This document shows, in pieces, positions 49,494 to 57,912 of a stretch of 64,000 nucleotides of DNA. Position 1 is the first letter of the stretch. Every line of letters begins with the position of its first letter. The notes under the pieces are model-generated. The model was not told the origin of the DNA. It made no database searches and saw nothing but the letters and a program-made list of their open reading frames with translations. The translations under genes and the position numbers were made by a program. The stretch comes from a virus: positions 1-64,000 of the IMG/VR virus record IMGVR_UViG_3300008050_000026; one strand, given 5' to 3'.

Positions 49494-51337
49494 TGGCAGT
49501 AATAGACAATCGTTTGACAGAAGTTGGTGATGTTCTTGTAATACAGACAGAAATCCCGCTTGTAGGAATAATTGCGCTACTTGGCTTTACAGATCTTACT
49601 ACAGGAGAAGTACCCGGGTCTCGTGAATTTGATAAGAAGTTCAGGTATTCATTTGATGGAGGAGTAAATTGGTCTGACTTTGTTGACCTTACAACTTCAA
49701 ATATTCTTGAAATACCAATTCAGGATACTGACCTCTTCATTTTAGAATATCTATACATAAGAACAGGTACTGATAGTTCAGGTGAATTGACAGTTGAAGC
49801 TGTACAATTGAATTCACAAACTATTTTAGGAACTTCTGATGATGTATATGGTAATTCAATTTTCAAAGAGTTCTATAATAGCTACAGTATCTGTACGCTT
49901 GCATGGTCAATCAATGTGCTTGAAAAACTATACAGAGATGGAATAGTACCTAAGTACATAAAACGAGGAAAAAGAAACGATACTCGAGAGGATCAGGATT
50001 ATCTTGATTTTTGGTTTACTGTATCATTGTTCTATTCATATTATGTATGTCTGGCTCGTGAGTTCAAAGATTTCTATACAAATTCTGATTTGTTAAGGGA
50101 GTTCCTTATTGAAAGGAACATGTTCATGTGTAATGATATTCAGATGGCTGATATGCTTTACATCATGAGAATGTACCACAGTGAAATGTCTCATAGAGGA
50201 ACAGAACAGATATTCCTTAAAAAAGGCGTCTCATCATACGAAGATGAAGATAATTCATTTAGTGAAAGTTTCAGTCAAAGCCTAAGTGGTTCATTTAGTC
50301 ATAGTTACAGTTCAGTAGATCCATTTTTCTATCGTCAGGTAGATGGGGAACTTTTAAGATTGATTTGCTATAGTTTATGCGATGAATTCATTTGGGGACT
50401 TGGAAGGGCTGAACACACAAGTTGGAATATGGGTAATGGAAGTCCATGTTATAGAGGATTGATGCCTCAACACCAATTCAGTAAAGGTTATGAAATAACA
50501 GAAGATGTTATCGATCTATCTGTATACCCTTTAATTGAAGATCAACTCATTTCTATTGCAGCTGATGGCGATAAGTATGTAATGGATATTGATGTACCTG
50601 TACTTGGTCCTTTTCCAGCAGGAATAGGACAACTTACAAATCAAGACATTGATAAAATGTTTGTTGTTGAACCTAATATGTCATATCAACTGACTTTTCA
50701 AATAAAAATAGGGCCAAAACTTGATAAGATTATGAATATTGGGTTTTCAATGGTGGATCAATTTGAAAACAATATAATACCAACTTCTTTTGTAACTGGA
50801 ACGTCTACAAATTATGCTATACAAGCTGAAGCATTATCTCGAAGTGATGTTTATTACAATATTCGTGTAATTCTTTGGGCTGCAAATCAAGGTAACGCTT
50901 GGGATCCAGCTGAAATTTATGAGAAAGAACGTATTGTTGAGCATAGTGGTAATTATTACGTATCAGAAAAGGTTACTAATTTTGGAATAACACCCGGAAC
51001 TACTTCTGATTGGAGATTGGTAGATACTGAAGGTTTAGTTTCAATAGGACAACCAAGTATTAAAGCAGGTGAAAATCTTAAAATGAGTTCAAATGTATGT
51101 AAGGTAATGCCAATCATACATAGTTCAGTACCTGCTAATCCAGCATCTATAAGAATACACAACTTGAAATTCAAACCTCTTCATTTTGAATACAGCCATT
51201 ATTTCATCAATGTGAAGAATTTCGTCCATATATTTATGGAACAAAACAATGGGCGTTATACGAACGAAGAAGTAGAAGAAATAATGAGGCGTTATTTGTT
51301 TCCGTACAATACCTCGTTTAGAAACACTTATTTATGA
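49493..51337 (+). CDS. Large baseplate/tail protein with Ser-rich linker (614 aa)
   Basis: The N-terminal domain (residues 1 to about 115) is beta-type with FRYSFDGGVNWSDFVDL. A helical domain follows. At residues about 258-280 is a serine repeat (SFSESFSQSLSGSFSHSYSS) that separates it from a second half with lectin-like beta segments (VVEPNMSYQLTFQIKIGPKL) and a C-terminal helix. It could be a wedge protein that carries a fibre. The last gene of this group ends 12 bases before the next start, with a promoter in between. Confidence 0.55.
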   Translation: MAVIDNRLTEVGDVLVIQTEIPLVGIIALLGFTDLTTGEVPGSREFDKKFRYSFDGGVNWSDFVDLTTSNILEIPIQDTDLFILEYLYIRTGTDSSGELTVEAVQLNSQTILGTSDDVYGNSIFKEFYNSYSICTLAWSINVLEKLYRDGIVPKYIKRGKRNDTREDQDYLDFWFTVSLFYSYYVCLAREFKDFYTNSDLLREFLIERNMFMCNDIQMADMLYIMRMYHSEMSHRGTEQIFLKKGVSSYEDEDNSFSESFSQSLSGSFSHSYSSVDPFFYRQVDGELLRLICYSLCDEFIWGLGRAEHTSWNMGNGSPCYRGLMPQHQFSKGYEITEDVIDLSVYPLIEDQLISIAADGDKYVMDIDVPVLGPFPAGIGQLTNQDIDKMFVVEPNMSYQLTFQIKIGPKLDKIMNIGFSMVDQFENNIIPTSFVTGTSTNYAIQAEALSRSDVYYNIRVILWAANQGNAWDPAEIYEKERIVEHSGNYYVSEKVTNFGITPGTTSDWRLVDTEGLVSIGQPSIKAGENLKMSSNVCKVMPIIHSSVPANPASIRIHNLKFKPLHFEYSHYFINVKNFVHIFMEQNNGRYTNEEVEEIMRRYLFPYNTSFRNTYL

Positions 51338-51345
51338 TAAATTTG
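51338..51345 (+). promoter_or_regulatory. -7 element TAAATTTG before the tail fibre gene
   Basis: TAAATTTG overlaps the end of the previous gene region and ends four bases before the ATG at 51350. If used, the transcript would be leaderless. Confidence 0.4.
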
Positions 51346-51349
51346 TAAC

Positions 51350-53821
51350 ATGTCGATCTTAAAATTTGCACCAGATCTATTTCTTGAACAACAGGAGCTT
51401 AATAGGTTAAGAAAGTTCCTTGATGATGAAGGCTTTAGAATAAATCTAATTGACAATACTCAGAAATGGGGATTGATTGATAAGCAAAGTTTCTATCCAG
51501 ATAATTCTGTAAAGGATCAATTCACAAATGCATTGATCACTGAGGATGTTGGTTTAACAATCAAGCATAATCCAATACGAGCATTGAATGCTGATGGAAG
51601 ACTTATTTATAGGGCTGCCACAAATCAGATTGCTGTTACAGGTGATAATAACTGGTATTGGGTTAAGATCTCGTGGGTTGCCTCTCCTATTGAACTTGGT
51701 GTTTGGGCATTGGATGCTGATGGAAATCTTACAGGAACAGGTGGAGAACTTCTTACGATATTAAGAGGTGAACCTAATTTTCCTTCAAGAATAAAATTCA
51801 CGAATGCTATAAATAACACTGCTGAATATGATGTTGTTGAAGTCATTGATGACAATAACGCTATTCTAAATGGGGTATCTGGTACATTCAATGTTGAAAC
51901 AGGTTTAGAATTAGCAGTTGTTGGAACATTCACTGAAGGAGTAGCCCCACCAGCTGCAAATAAATATCCATTCCAATATGATAGTTGCGTATTTGAATTA
52001 ATCCTTGAAGCAACACCAAACACACCACCTACATTAGTTGAAGGTCAAGAATTCGTTATTGCTCGTGTAAAGAGTGATGGTGTAACAATGGTTATCCAAG
52101 ATAAAAGGGTTGAAAGATGGACAACGAAAGCAAATTATAGGCTTTCAAAAGTTGATGAAGTAGATAACCCTTTAATAGGAGTTGGTAGAATAATGTTCGA
52201 CCACGAATATTCTACAAAGGATAGGAATAAGGTTTTCATGCAATGGGCATTTCAATCTACAAACTATACTGTAAATACAAATTTGAATATCATAACGATC
52301 AACGCTGGATCTGGTGGTAATTTCAAAACTGTTGCTGATTTTACAGATGGTGATTTCAATGGATGGAGATTGTATGCTACCAACGGAAAATACTTGAGGA
52401 TCGTAAATTCTGTTCTTACAGGAGGTCAGATCAATTGTTATTTTGACAGTCTCGAAGTTGATTATTTCTCGACCGATGGAGGTTCAACATTTACAGGTTC
52501 TCAAATTGTAATCACACCTGATGCTGAAAAGATTGAAATTGTATTCGATGCTCAGGATATTTCTTCAACATCAGTTGTAGAGACATTTCCAAATCTTGAA
52601 GAAACGTTTGAATTCAATATCAATGAAGTAGAAGCATTGTGTCCACTGTTAGTATATGATGATCCAGTCGCGTATTATTCTGCTAAATACAGATACAAGA
52701 CAAATGATACATATACTGAATATGTAGATCTTCCTGAAGATACATCGTTTGGGTATTATACTGAAAACGCATACGAGGATGATGGTTCATTGAAACCAAT
52801 TGTTCTTGCAAATAGTTATGCTCAAAACGTAGCTCAAGGATACATCAAGACATATACTGGAGGCGTTATTGAACTCATTTTACATGGTACAGCTTACTAT
52901 CCTCTACTTGCAACAATTGTTACAGGTGATAGACTTGGTGTAGATCGTGTAACATTAAATCCTGCAATTACTCCACCTTACACATTGGTTGTTGGTGCAA
53001 ATAGGATCTATCAGTACTTTGAAGGGGGACCTTTTTCTTTGACACAGGATTTTTTCATCAATATTGAAAACACAGGTGCTATAAATGGTAACAGGTTTTT
53101 CTTACATTTTGCCAATGAACCCCAGTTAAATGGTTTTAGGTTAAGAATAGTTACAAATTTCGTTAACATTTCTACATTTGATCTAATTGAGGAGTTCACA
53201 ACCTTTGATGATACATTTGCTTCGTTGGGACATCCTGTTCAGTTTGAAGTAAGACATGATGGAACACAATGGGAAGTTGAACATAGCACCTATGATAGAG
53301 GACTTGTTGCTTTGGAATACCTACAAATACTGTTTGTAAACGCATTGGTTGCAGCAAACGCTGCCGATATTACAGCACTTCAAGCTTTCCAAGCCGATGT
53401 TGAAAGTGCATGGACTTCTTTTTCAAGCCCAACAACCAGATACATAGACCAATTTGGTTTACCTGTTAATGGTACTGTACTACTCACTTCAGGAGGATAT
53501 AAAATAGTCGGTAGAGTTGCTACAATTCAAATACAAGTAACTATTGATACAATTACGGGTAATTCTGGCACTGGATTTCAGTGGATCGAGGTTGATTTAC
53601 CAGCAGCTTTAGAAAACTTTGGTGGAGCCGCTGAACCAGTTGGAATGTGTAAAGGTGCAAGAAATGGTACAAACATTTTCGAATGGCAAATGACAACTAC
53701 GATGGTAGCTGGCGGTGGAAGTACTGTTAGATTTGTTTATGGTAATAGTATGACTGATGTTTCACCAATTGGTTCAGGTTCTCAAACTATTAGAGCAACC
53801 TTTCAAATAGGCGTATTATAA
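51350..53821 (+). CDS. Tail fibre/baseplate protein (823 aa)
   Basis: The N-terminus (MSILKFAPDLFLEQQELNRL RKFLDD) is followed by a series of beta domains. A helical trimerisation-like segment (ALEYLQILFVNALVAANAADITALQAFQADVES is the region, residues about 663-695) leads to a final beta domain with FGLPVNGTVLLTSGGYKIVG and WIEVDLPAA. The layout of attachment domain, shaft and knob fits a fibre. The promoter ends four bases before the start. No enzymatic domain is recognised. Confidence 0.6.
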   Translation: MSILKFAPDLFLEQQELNRLRKFLDDEGFRINLIDNTQKWGLIDKQSFYPDNSVKDQFTNALITEDVGLTIKHNPIRALNADGRLIYRAATNQIAVTGDNNWYWVKISWVASPIELGVWALDADGNLTGTGGELLTILRGEPNFPSRIKFTNAINNTAEYDVVEVIDDNNAILNGVSGTFNVETGLELAVVGTFTEGVAPPAANKYPFQYDSCVFELILEATPNTPPTLVEGQEFVIARVKSDGVTMVIQDKRVERWTTKANYRLSKVDEVDNPLIGVGRIMFDHEYSTKDRNKVFMQWAFQSTNYTVNTNLNIITINAGSGGNFKTVADFTDGDFNGWRLYATNGKYLRIVNSVLTGGQINCYFDSLEVDYFSTDGGSTFTGSQIVITPDAEKIEIVFDAQDISSTSVVETFPNLEETFEFNINEVEALCPLLVYDDPVAYYSAKYRYKTNDTYTEYVDLPEDTSFGYYTENAYEDDGSLKPIVLANSYAQNVAQGYIKTYTGGVIELILHGTAYYPLLATIVTGDRLGVDRVTLNPAITPPYTLVVGANRIYQYFEGGPFSLTQDFFINIENTGAINGNRFFLHFANEPQLNGFRLRIVTNFVNISTFDLIEEFTTFDDTFASLGHPVQFEVRHDGTQWEVEHSTYDRGLVALEYLQILFVNALVAANAADITALQAFQADVESAWTSFSSPTTRYIDQFGLPVNGTVLLTSGGYKIVGRVATIQIQVTIDTITGNSGTGFQWIEVDLPAALENFGGAAEPVGMCKGARNGTNIFEWQMTTTMVAGGGSTVRFVYGNSMTDVSPIGSGSQTIRATFQIGVL

Positions 53822-54435
53822 TGATAGAACTACGATATACAGGGGCTACTAATAGTTCAGATACTCAGACTATTGCTTCAAAGTCATTGGGGGGTTATGT
53901 TTCACCTTCGAAAGTACCAAATGATGATTTTAGCAATTTGTTTGATGAGATATCGTTGATGTCAAAACAGTTGAAGAAAAGGGAAGCAAGGTTGATTGCT
54001 ATTGTAAACATTTCATCAACAGAAGACTATGGTTCATTATCAGCCATGTTCACATTGCAGAATAATTCGGATGTAAAATACAAAGTTGCTTTTGTGGCTC
54101 CATCAGAAGATAGTGATGGACTGTATTTTGAACGATTGAATTCACAACGTGAATTACCAGCATACGCAACATTCCAAGACATAGTTACTCTTCAAACATT
54201 GAACCTTGGAACACTTAATGCTGGGAAGGCCTTGGGAATGTGGTTAATAAGGGAACTTACAGATGAGTTTGTTGCACCAGTAGATTGTCAAGAACTTTAT
54301 GACAATTACAAAGCTGAAACATCTCGTGAAACTGAAGAAAAACTTGCATTGACAATATCTTATGGTGATGACTCAGTATCAACATCTGTATCAACATCTG
54401 TATCGTCTTCTGGATCATTATCAAAGGTTCTATAA
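53821..54435 (+). CDS. Tail-associated protein with Ser/Val tail (204 aa)
   Basis: The sequence has a small beta-type start, QLKKREARLIAIVNISSTED and FQDIVTLQTLNLGTLNAGKA LGMWLIRE, and ends in a serine-rich tail (SVSTSVSTSVSSSGSL). It overlaps the fibre stop by one base (TAATG) and ends the virion block. It may be a fibre chaperone or fibre attachment protein. No family is recognised. Confidence 0.5.
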   Translation: MIELRYTGATNSSDTQTIASKSLGGYVSPSKVPNDDFSNLFDEISLMSKQLKKREARLIAIVNISSTEDYGSLSAMFTLQNNSDVKYKVAFVAPSEDSDGLYFERLNSQRELPAYATFQDIVTLQTLNLGTLNAGKALGMWLIRELTDEFVAPVDCQELYDNYKAETSRETEEKLALTISYGDDSVSTSVSTSVSSSGSLSKVL

Positions 54436-54460
54436 CCTTAATTGCAACATTAGTTTCCAA

Positions 54461-54484
54461 TAATAAATTTTTATTTTATTTTTG
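54461..54484 (+). promoter_or_regulatory. Two-block phage promoter opening the replication module
   Basis: TAATAAA is followed after five bases by ATTTTATTTTTG, a diverged form of the second block. The -7 element is TATTTTTG (54477-54484), five bases before the ATG at 54490. Confidence 0.6.
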
Positions 54485-54489
54485 TCCTT

Positions 54490-55134
54490 ATGGACTATGA
54501 TACTCTGCTCAAATGTGTAGAAATTGTTTATTCTTATTTATATTCGTTGACGTATGGTAATTCTAAGTACTACTATAATTGGAATGAAAGATCAATCCTT
54601 ACTTTCAACAATTTTGCAGGTCATATTGATAATAGGTATAAGCTGATTACAGTAGGTAAGAATTTCATGGTAAATTATTTCTTGTTCCATTATGCAAGGT
54701 TGGTTGAAACGGAATTTGAAAGATATTCATCAAAGGATGCAAAAGGAAACATCACTGCTCATGGTAGGTTCCAGATCTATGATTTCATTTCAAAGAAATC
54801 ATTTGAAACATTTGTAAATAGAAATAGGAAATTCGATTTCTGTATCCTTACAAATAGAAAGTTCGATAAGTATGTAGTTAGTGTATCGACTATGCTTAAA
54901 GCATTGGACGCTATCATCAATCCTAATGATATAAGCTTTGAACTATTTGAAGAAACTGTCAAGCATCGTTATTTTGGAACCTCATCATGTTTTGTGTATT
55001 GTATTTCAGAAACAACTCTGTACAATCCAGACTCAGTGATGTGTCCAAAATGTCCATTTCGGAAAGAGTGTATAAAATTGTTGGAAAAAAAGTATCCAAA
55101 AATCTATAAAGAAAGAGAATGTCAGATAAGTTAA
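54490..55134 (+). CDS. Hypothetical protein with C-terminal Cys cluster (214 aa)
   Basis: The Tyr/Phe-rich product ends in MCPKCPFRKECIKLLEK, where CxxCx5C plus a Cys in the last residues (RECQIS) could bind a metal, possibly an iron-sulfur cluster or zinc. It overlaps the helicase gene by 16 bases. It is the first gene of the replication operon; a helicase partner or loader is possible from position, but no family is recognised. Confidence 0.55.
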   Translation: MDYDTLLKCVEIVYSYLYSLTYGNSKYYYNWNERSILTFNNFAGHIDNRYKLITVGKNFMVNYFLFHYARLVETEFERYSSKDAKGNITAHGRFQIYDFISKKSFETFVNRNRKFDFCILTNRKFDKYVVSVSTMLKALDAIINPNDISFELFEETVKHRYFGTSSCFVYCISETTLYNPDSVMCPKCPFRKECIKLLEKKYPKIYKERECQIS

Positions 55135-56477
55135 CTTATGATTTCCTTGTTGAATTGATAGCACAGTGTTTCACATCAAGGACGTTTTCAGAAATAGTAA
55201 CATCAAATCTAAAATATGAATACCTACCCACAGAAGCCACAAAATTAGTTTTCAAAGAAATTGTTGATACACTTGAGCTTGAGGATCGAGTTTCTACGAT
55301 AGGTACCATTTCGCAAAAACATTCTGATCATGAAGAAGTAAAACAGTTCCTAAAGGAGATCAAAAAAGTAAAACTCAGCAATTCAAAGGACCAATTATTA
55401 GATACACTTGAAGATTATGTCAAGGAAAGCATGTTCGTTGAACTATATGATGAAATTGCTGAGGAGTATAATAAAGGTGACAAATCGGAAGCTATAATTA
55501 CGCTTTCACAGCGAGCAACGGATATTGCTGAATTTTCAATTAAACAAGCAACTGTAGGTAGGGTATTTAAGGATTTTGATAAAAGGAACCAGAAACGACA
55601 GAATAAGACAGAAACCAACGAAGCCAAAATACCTACAGGAATACATCCATTTGATTTCTACACATTCGGTGGTATAAAAGCAGGAACCTCATTACTTGCC
55701 TTGGGTAGATCTGGTGGAGGTAAATCAACATTCTTAAAGTGGTTAGGAATACATGCTGCAAGGTTAGGTTATAATGTTGTTCATTTTCAAGCTGAAGGTA
55801 CAGAAGATGAAGCATTCGATAACTATGATGCTGGATGGACAGGTATAAGTACAGTTGATATTGAGGAGGGGTATATTCCACCAGATAAGCTTAAGAAAAT
55901 AAAAATAGCCCACAAGGACTTATTATCACAAAAAGGTGAGATTTTCATAAAATCATCAGAGCAATTCGATGAAATGTACCTTGATGATTGTCGCGATTAT
56001 CTAATTGAATTGGAAAGGTCAGTTGGTAAAATACATTTGGTTTTGTTTGACTACCTTGAACTATTCATGTTAAAAGGTAAAAGATTTTCGCAATCTGAGT
56101 CTGGTGAAAGAAGAAGACGAGAATTGATTGCCAATAGAATTACCAATATAGCAACAGAAATGAAATGTGCTACAGCTACTGTAACACAGGCAAATGATAT
56201 TAAGACGGAAAAATACAATGATCCAGATTATGTCATGACAAGATCTGATATTGCTGAATTCAAAGGCGCTGTAAAACCTTTCAGTTATTTTCTAACATTA
56301 AATCAAACTGATGACGAATACGACTCTGGATCTATGAGGGTATTCATTGATAAGATGAGAAAGTACAAAGGTAGAAGATTATTCACAATTGCCCAATCAA
56401 TGGACAATGCAAGGTTCTACAATAGCAACAAGACACTTGATTACTTCTGGGATGAACATAAACACAAACCTAAGTGA
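55119..56477 (+). CDS. DnaB-like replicative helicase (452 aa)
   Basis: The N-terminal 160 residues are helical. The RecA-like core has Walker A GRSGGGKST (residues about 196-204, Lys202), then VVHFQAEG, Walker B LVLFDYLEL, and ATVTQAND before KGAVKPFSYFLTLNQT, the usual order in DnaB and T7 gp4-type helicases. It should unwind DNA ahead of the fork as a hexamer. The primase gene overlaps by four bases, consistent with a primosome pair. Confidence 0.85.
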   Translation: MSDKLTYDFLVELIAQCFTSRTFSEIVTSNLKYEYLPTEATKLVFKEIVDTLELEDRVSTIGTISQKHSDHEEVKQFLKEIKKVKLSNSKDQLLDTLEDYVKESMFVELYDEIAEEYNKGDKSEAIITLSQRATDIAEFSIKQATVGRVFKDFDKRNQKRQNKTETNEAKIPTGIHPFDFYTFGGIKAGTSLLALGRSGGGKSTFLKWLGIHAARLGYNVVHFQAEGTEDEAFDNYDAGWTGISTVDIEEGYIPPDKLKKIKIAHKDLLSQKGEIFIKSSEQFDEMYLDDCRDYLIELERSVGKIHLVLFDYLELFMLKGKRFSQSESGERRRRELIANRITNIATEMKCATATVTQANDIKTEKYNDPDYVMTRSDIAEFKGAVKPFSYFLTLNQTDDEYDSGSMRVFIDKMRKYKGRRLFTIAQSMDNARFYNSNKTLDYFWDEHKHKPK

Positions 56478-57418
56478 AATTATCGAAAGATAAAATCCTT
56501 GAACTTATTAAGAAATCTCGAGTATCAAGGGATGGAAAAGATGTGTATGGGGTATGCCCATGGTGTGGGCATGATGAGTTTGGTATTTCACTTTCAGATA
56601 ATCACCAATTCAATTGCTTTAGAAAAAAGAAATGTGGTGAGACAGGTAATATATATACATTACTTAAGTTCTTAAAGGAATATTCATTTTTCAATAAGAC
56701 ATACCAACCAAAAGATACGTTAGCAAAACTTTCAGTTGAAGAAGATGAAGAATTCAGTATTGAGGTGCCTACAATCAAACTTCCAATTGGTTTTATGAGA
56801 ACCAGTAAATCAAACTATCTTGATGATAGAGGTTTCAAAGCGTATGATAAATATGGTGTAGGTAGGACAAAACTCATATACAGTTTGAAGAAATACATCA
56901 TTTTTCAGGTTTTTGAAGATGGTGAGCTTAAGGGATACCTTGGAAGATTTGAAAGCGATGAAAAAGTCAAACGAAAATATAGAAATTCAGAAGGCACTGA
57001 TTTTGCCAAACTCGTATTAGGTCTTGATGAACTAAATGAGAGCATTGAAGAAATACTAATGGTTGAGGGTGTATTTGATAAGGAAAATGTAGACGAAGAA
57101 TTGAACCTTGAAGAAAATGAAATAAGAAAATGCGTTTGTACGTTTGGGGCAAGATGTACTGATGAACAGCTTATCAAGATAATGATGAGGGCTCCTAATT
57201 TGAAAAGGATCTATGTAATGCACGAATCTGACGTTATCAATTCTGTGAAGAAAACTGGGTTGAGATGTCAGAATTATGTCAAGGATACAAAGGTTTGTCA
57301 TCTTGATGAAAAAGACCCAGGTGATATGTCTGAAAAAGAATTAGTAAATTGCCTGTCCCTTTCCAAAGATCCTTTAGCATTCAATGTTGGGACAGTTAAG
57401 AAAGGTATTTTACGTTGA
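56474..57418 (+). CDS. DnaG-type primase (314 aa)
   Basis: An N-terminal zinc ribbon (CPWCGHDEF, then FNCFRKKKC) is followed by the Toprim region with LKGYLGRF, ILMVEGVFDKENV and an expected acidic strand. The second Toprim motif, usually DxD, appears as VMHESDV, so one acidic residue is displaced. The length suits a compact phage primase. It overlaps the helicase by four bases. Activity is likely but the altered motif should be kept in mind. Confidence 0.75.
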   Translation: MKLSKDKILELIKKSRVSRDGKDVYGVCPWCGHDEFGISLSDNHQFNCFRKKKCGETGNIYTLLKFLKEYSFFNKTYQPKDTLAKLSVEEDEEFSIEVPTIKLPIGFMRTSKSNYLDDRGFKAYDKYGVGRTKLIYSLKKYIIFQVFEDGELKGYLGRFESDEKVKRKYRNSEGTDFAKLVLGLDELNESIEEILMVEGVFDKENVDEELNLEENEIRKCVCTFGARCTDEQLIKIMMRAPNLKRIYVMHESDVINSVKKTGLRCQNYVKDTKVCHLDEKDPGDMSEKELVNCLSLSKDPLAFNVGTVKKGILR

Positions 57419-57420
57419 TT

Positions 57421-57888
57421 ATGGGATCAAGAAAACTATCGTTATCCGAATTACTTAAAAATCTACAGTACGAATATATTTGTTGTGAAATCAGGTCGAA
57501 GACTTATGTTCATGAAAAACATCGAATATATTGGGAAAAAGTAGCAGGATATAAAAAAGAGAAGATCATCAATATTGCTGAAAAGCAAAATGCGTCTTCC
57601 ATATTTTCAGATGATAACATCAATAAGTCGTTTAAGGACATGATCTATTCAGGTTATGGACTACCTGCATTTGTGTATAAGAACGAACAGGATCGTGAAG
57701 TTCAGGAACAGTGGGATATTTTGAATTTTTTCTACAGGGGAACAGAAGTCGAATTTGTTATTGATGGAAACATAAAGAAAGGAAAAGCTATGTTTACAGA
57801 CTCTGAAAAAAGACGAGTAGAAATTAAGGAATTTGATGGTGAAAAATACAATGTGTTCTTTGAGTCCATCAAACGAGATATTTGGTAA
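57421..57888 (+). CDS. Hypothetical protein of the replication operon (155 aa)
   Basis: The ATG at 57421 comes two bases after the primase stop; an in-frame TTG at 57415 is an alternative. The product starts MGSRKLSLSELLKNLQYEYI CCEI and has a C-terminal beta part with GKAMFTDSEKRRVEIKEFDG. No family is recognised. Its stop codon forms the first bases of the polymerase promoter. Confidence 0.5.
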   Translation: MGSRKLSLSELLKNLQYEYICCEIRSKTYVHEKHRIYWEKVAGYKKEKIINIAEKQNASSIFSDDNINKSFKDMIYSGYGLPAFVYKNEQDREVQEQWDILNFFYRGTEVEFVIDGNIKKGKAMFTDSEKRRVEIKEFDGEKYNVFFESIKRDIW

Positions 57889-57907
57889 TAAAAATTTATT
57901 ATTTTTG
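57886..57907 (+). promoter_or_regulatory. Two-block phage promoter before the polymerase gene
   Basis: TAATAAA, AAT, then TTATTATTTTTG. The -7 element is TATTTTTG (57900-57907). The polymerase ATG lies five bases downstream, predicting a leaderless or nearly leaderless transcript. Confidence 0.65.
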
Positions 57908-57912
57908 GCAGC

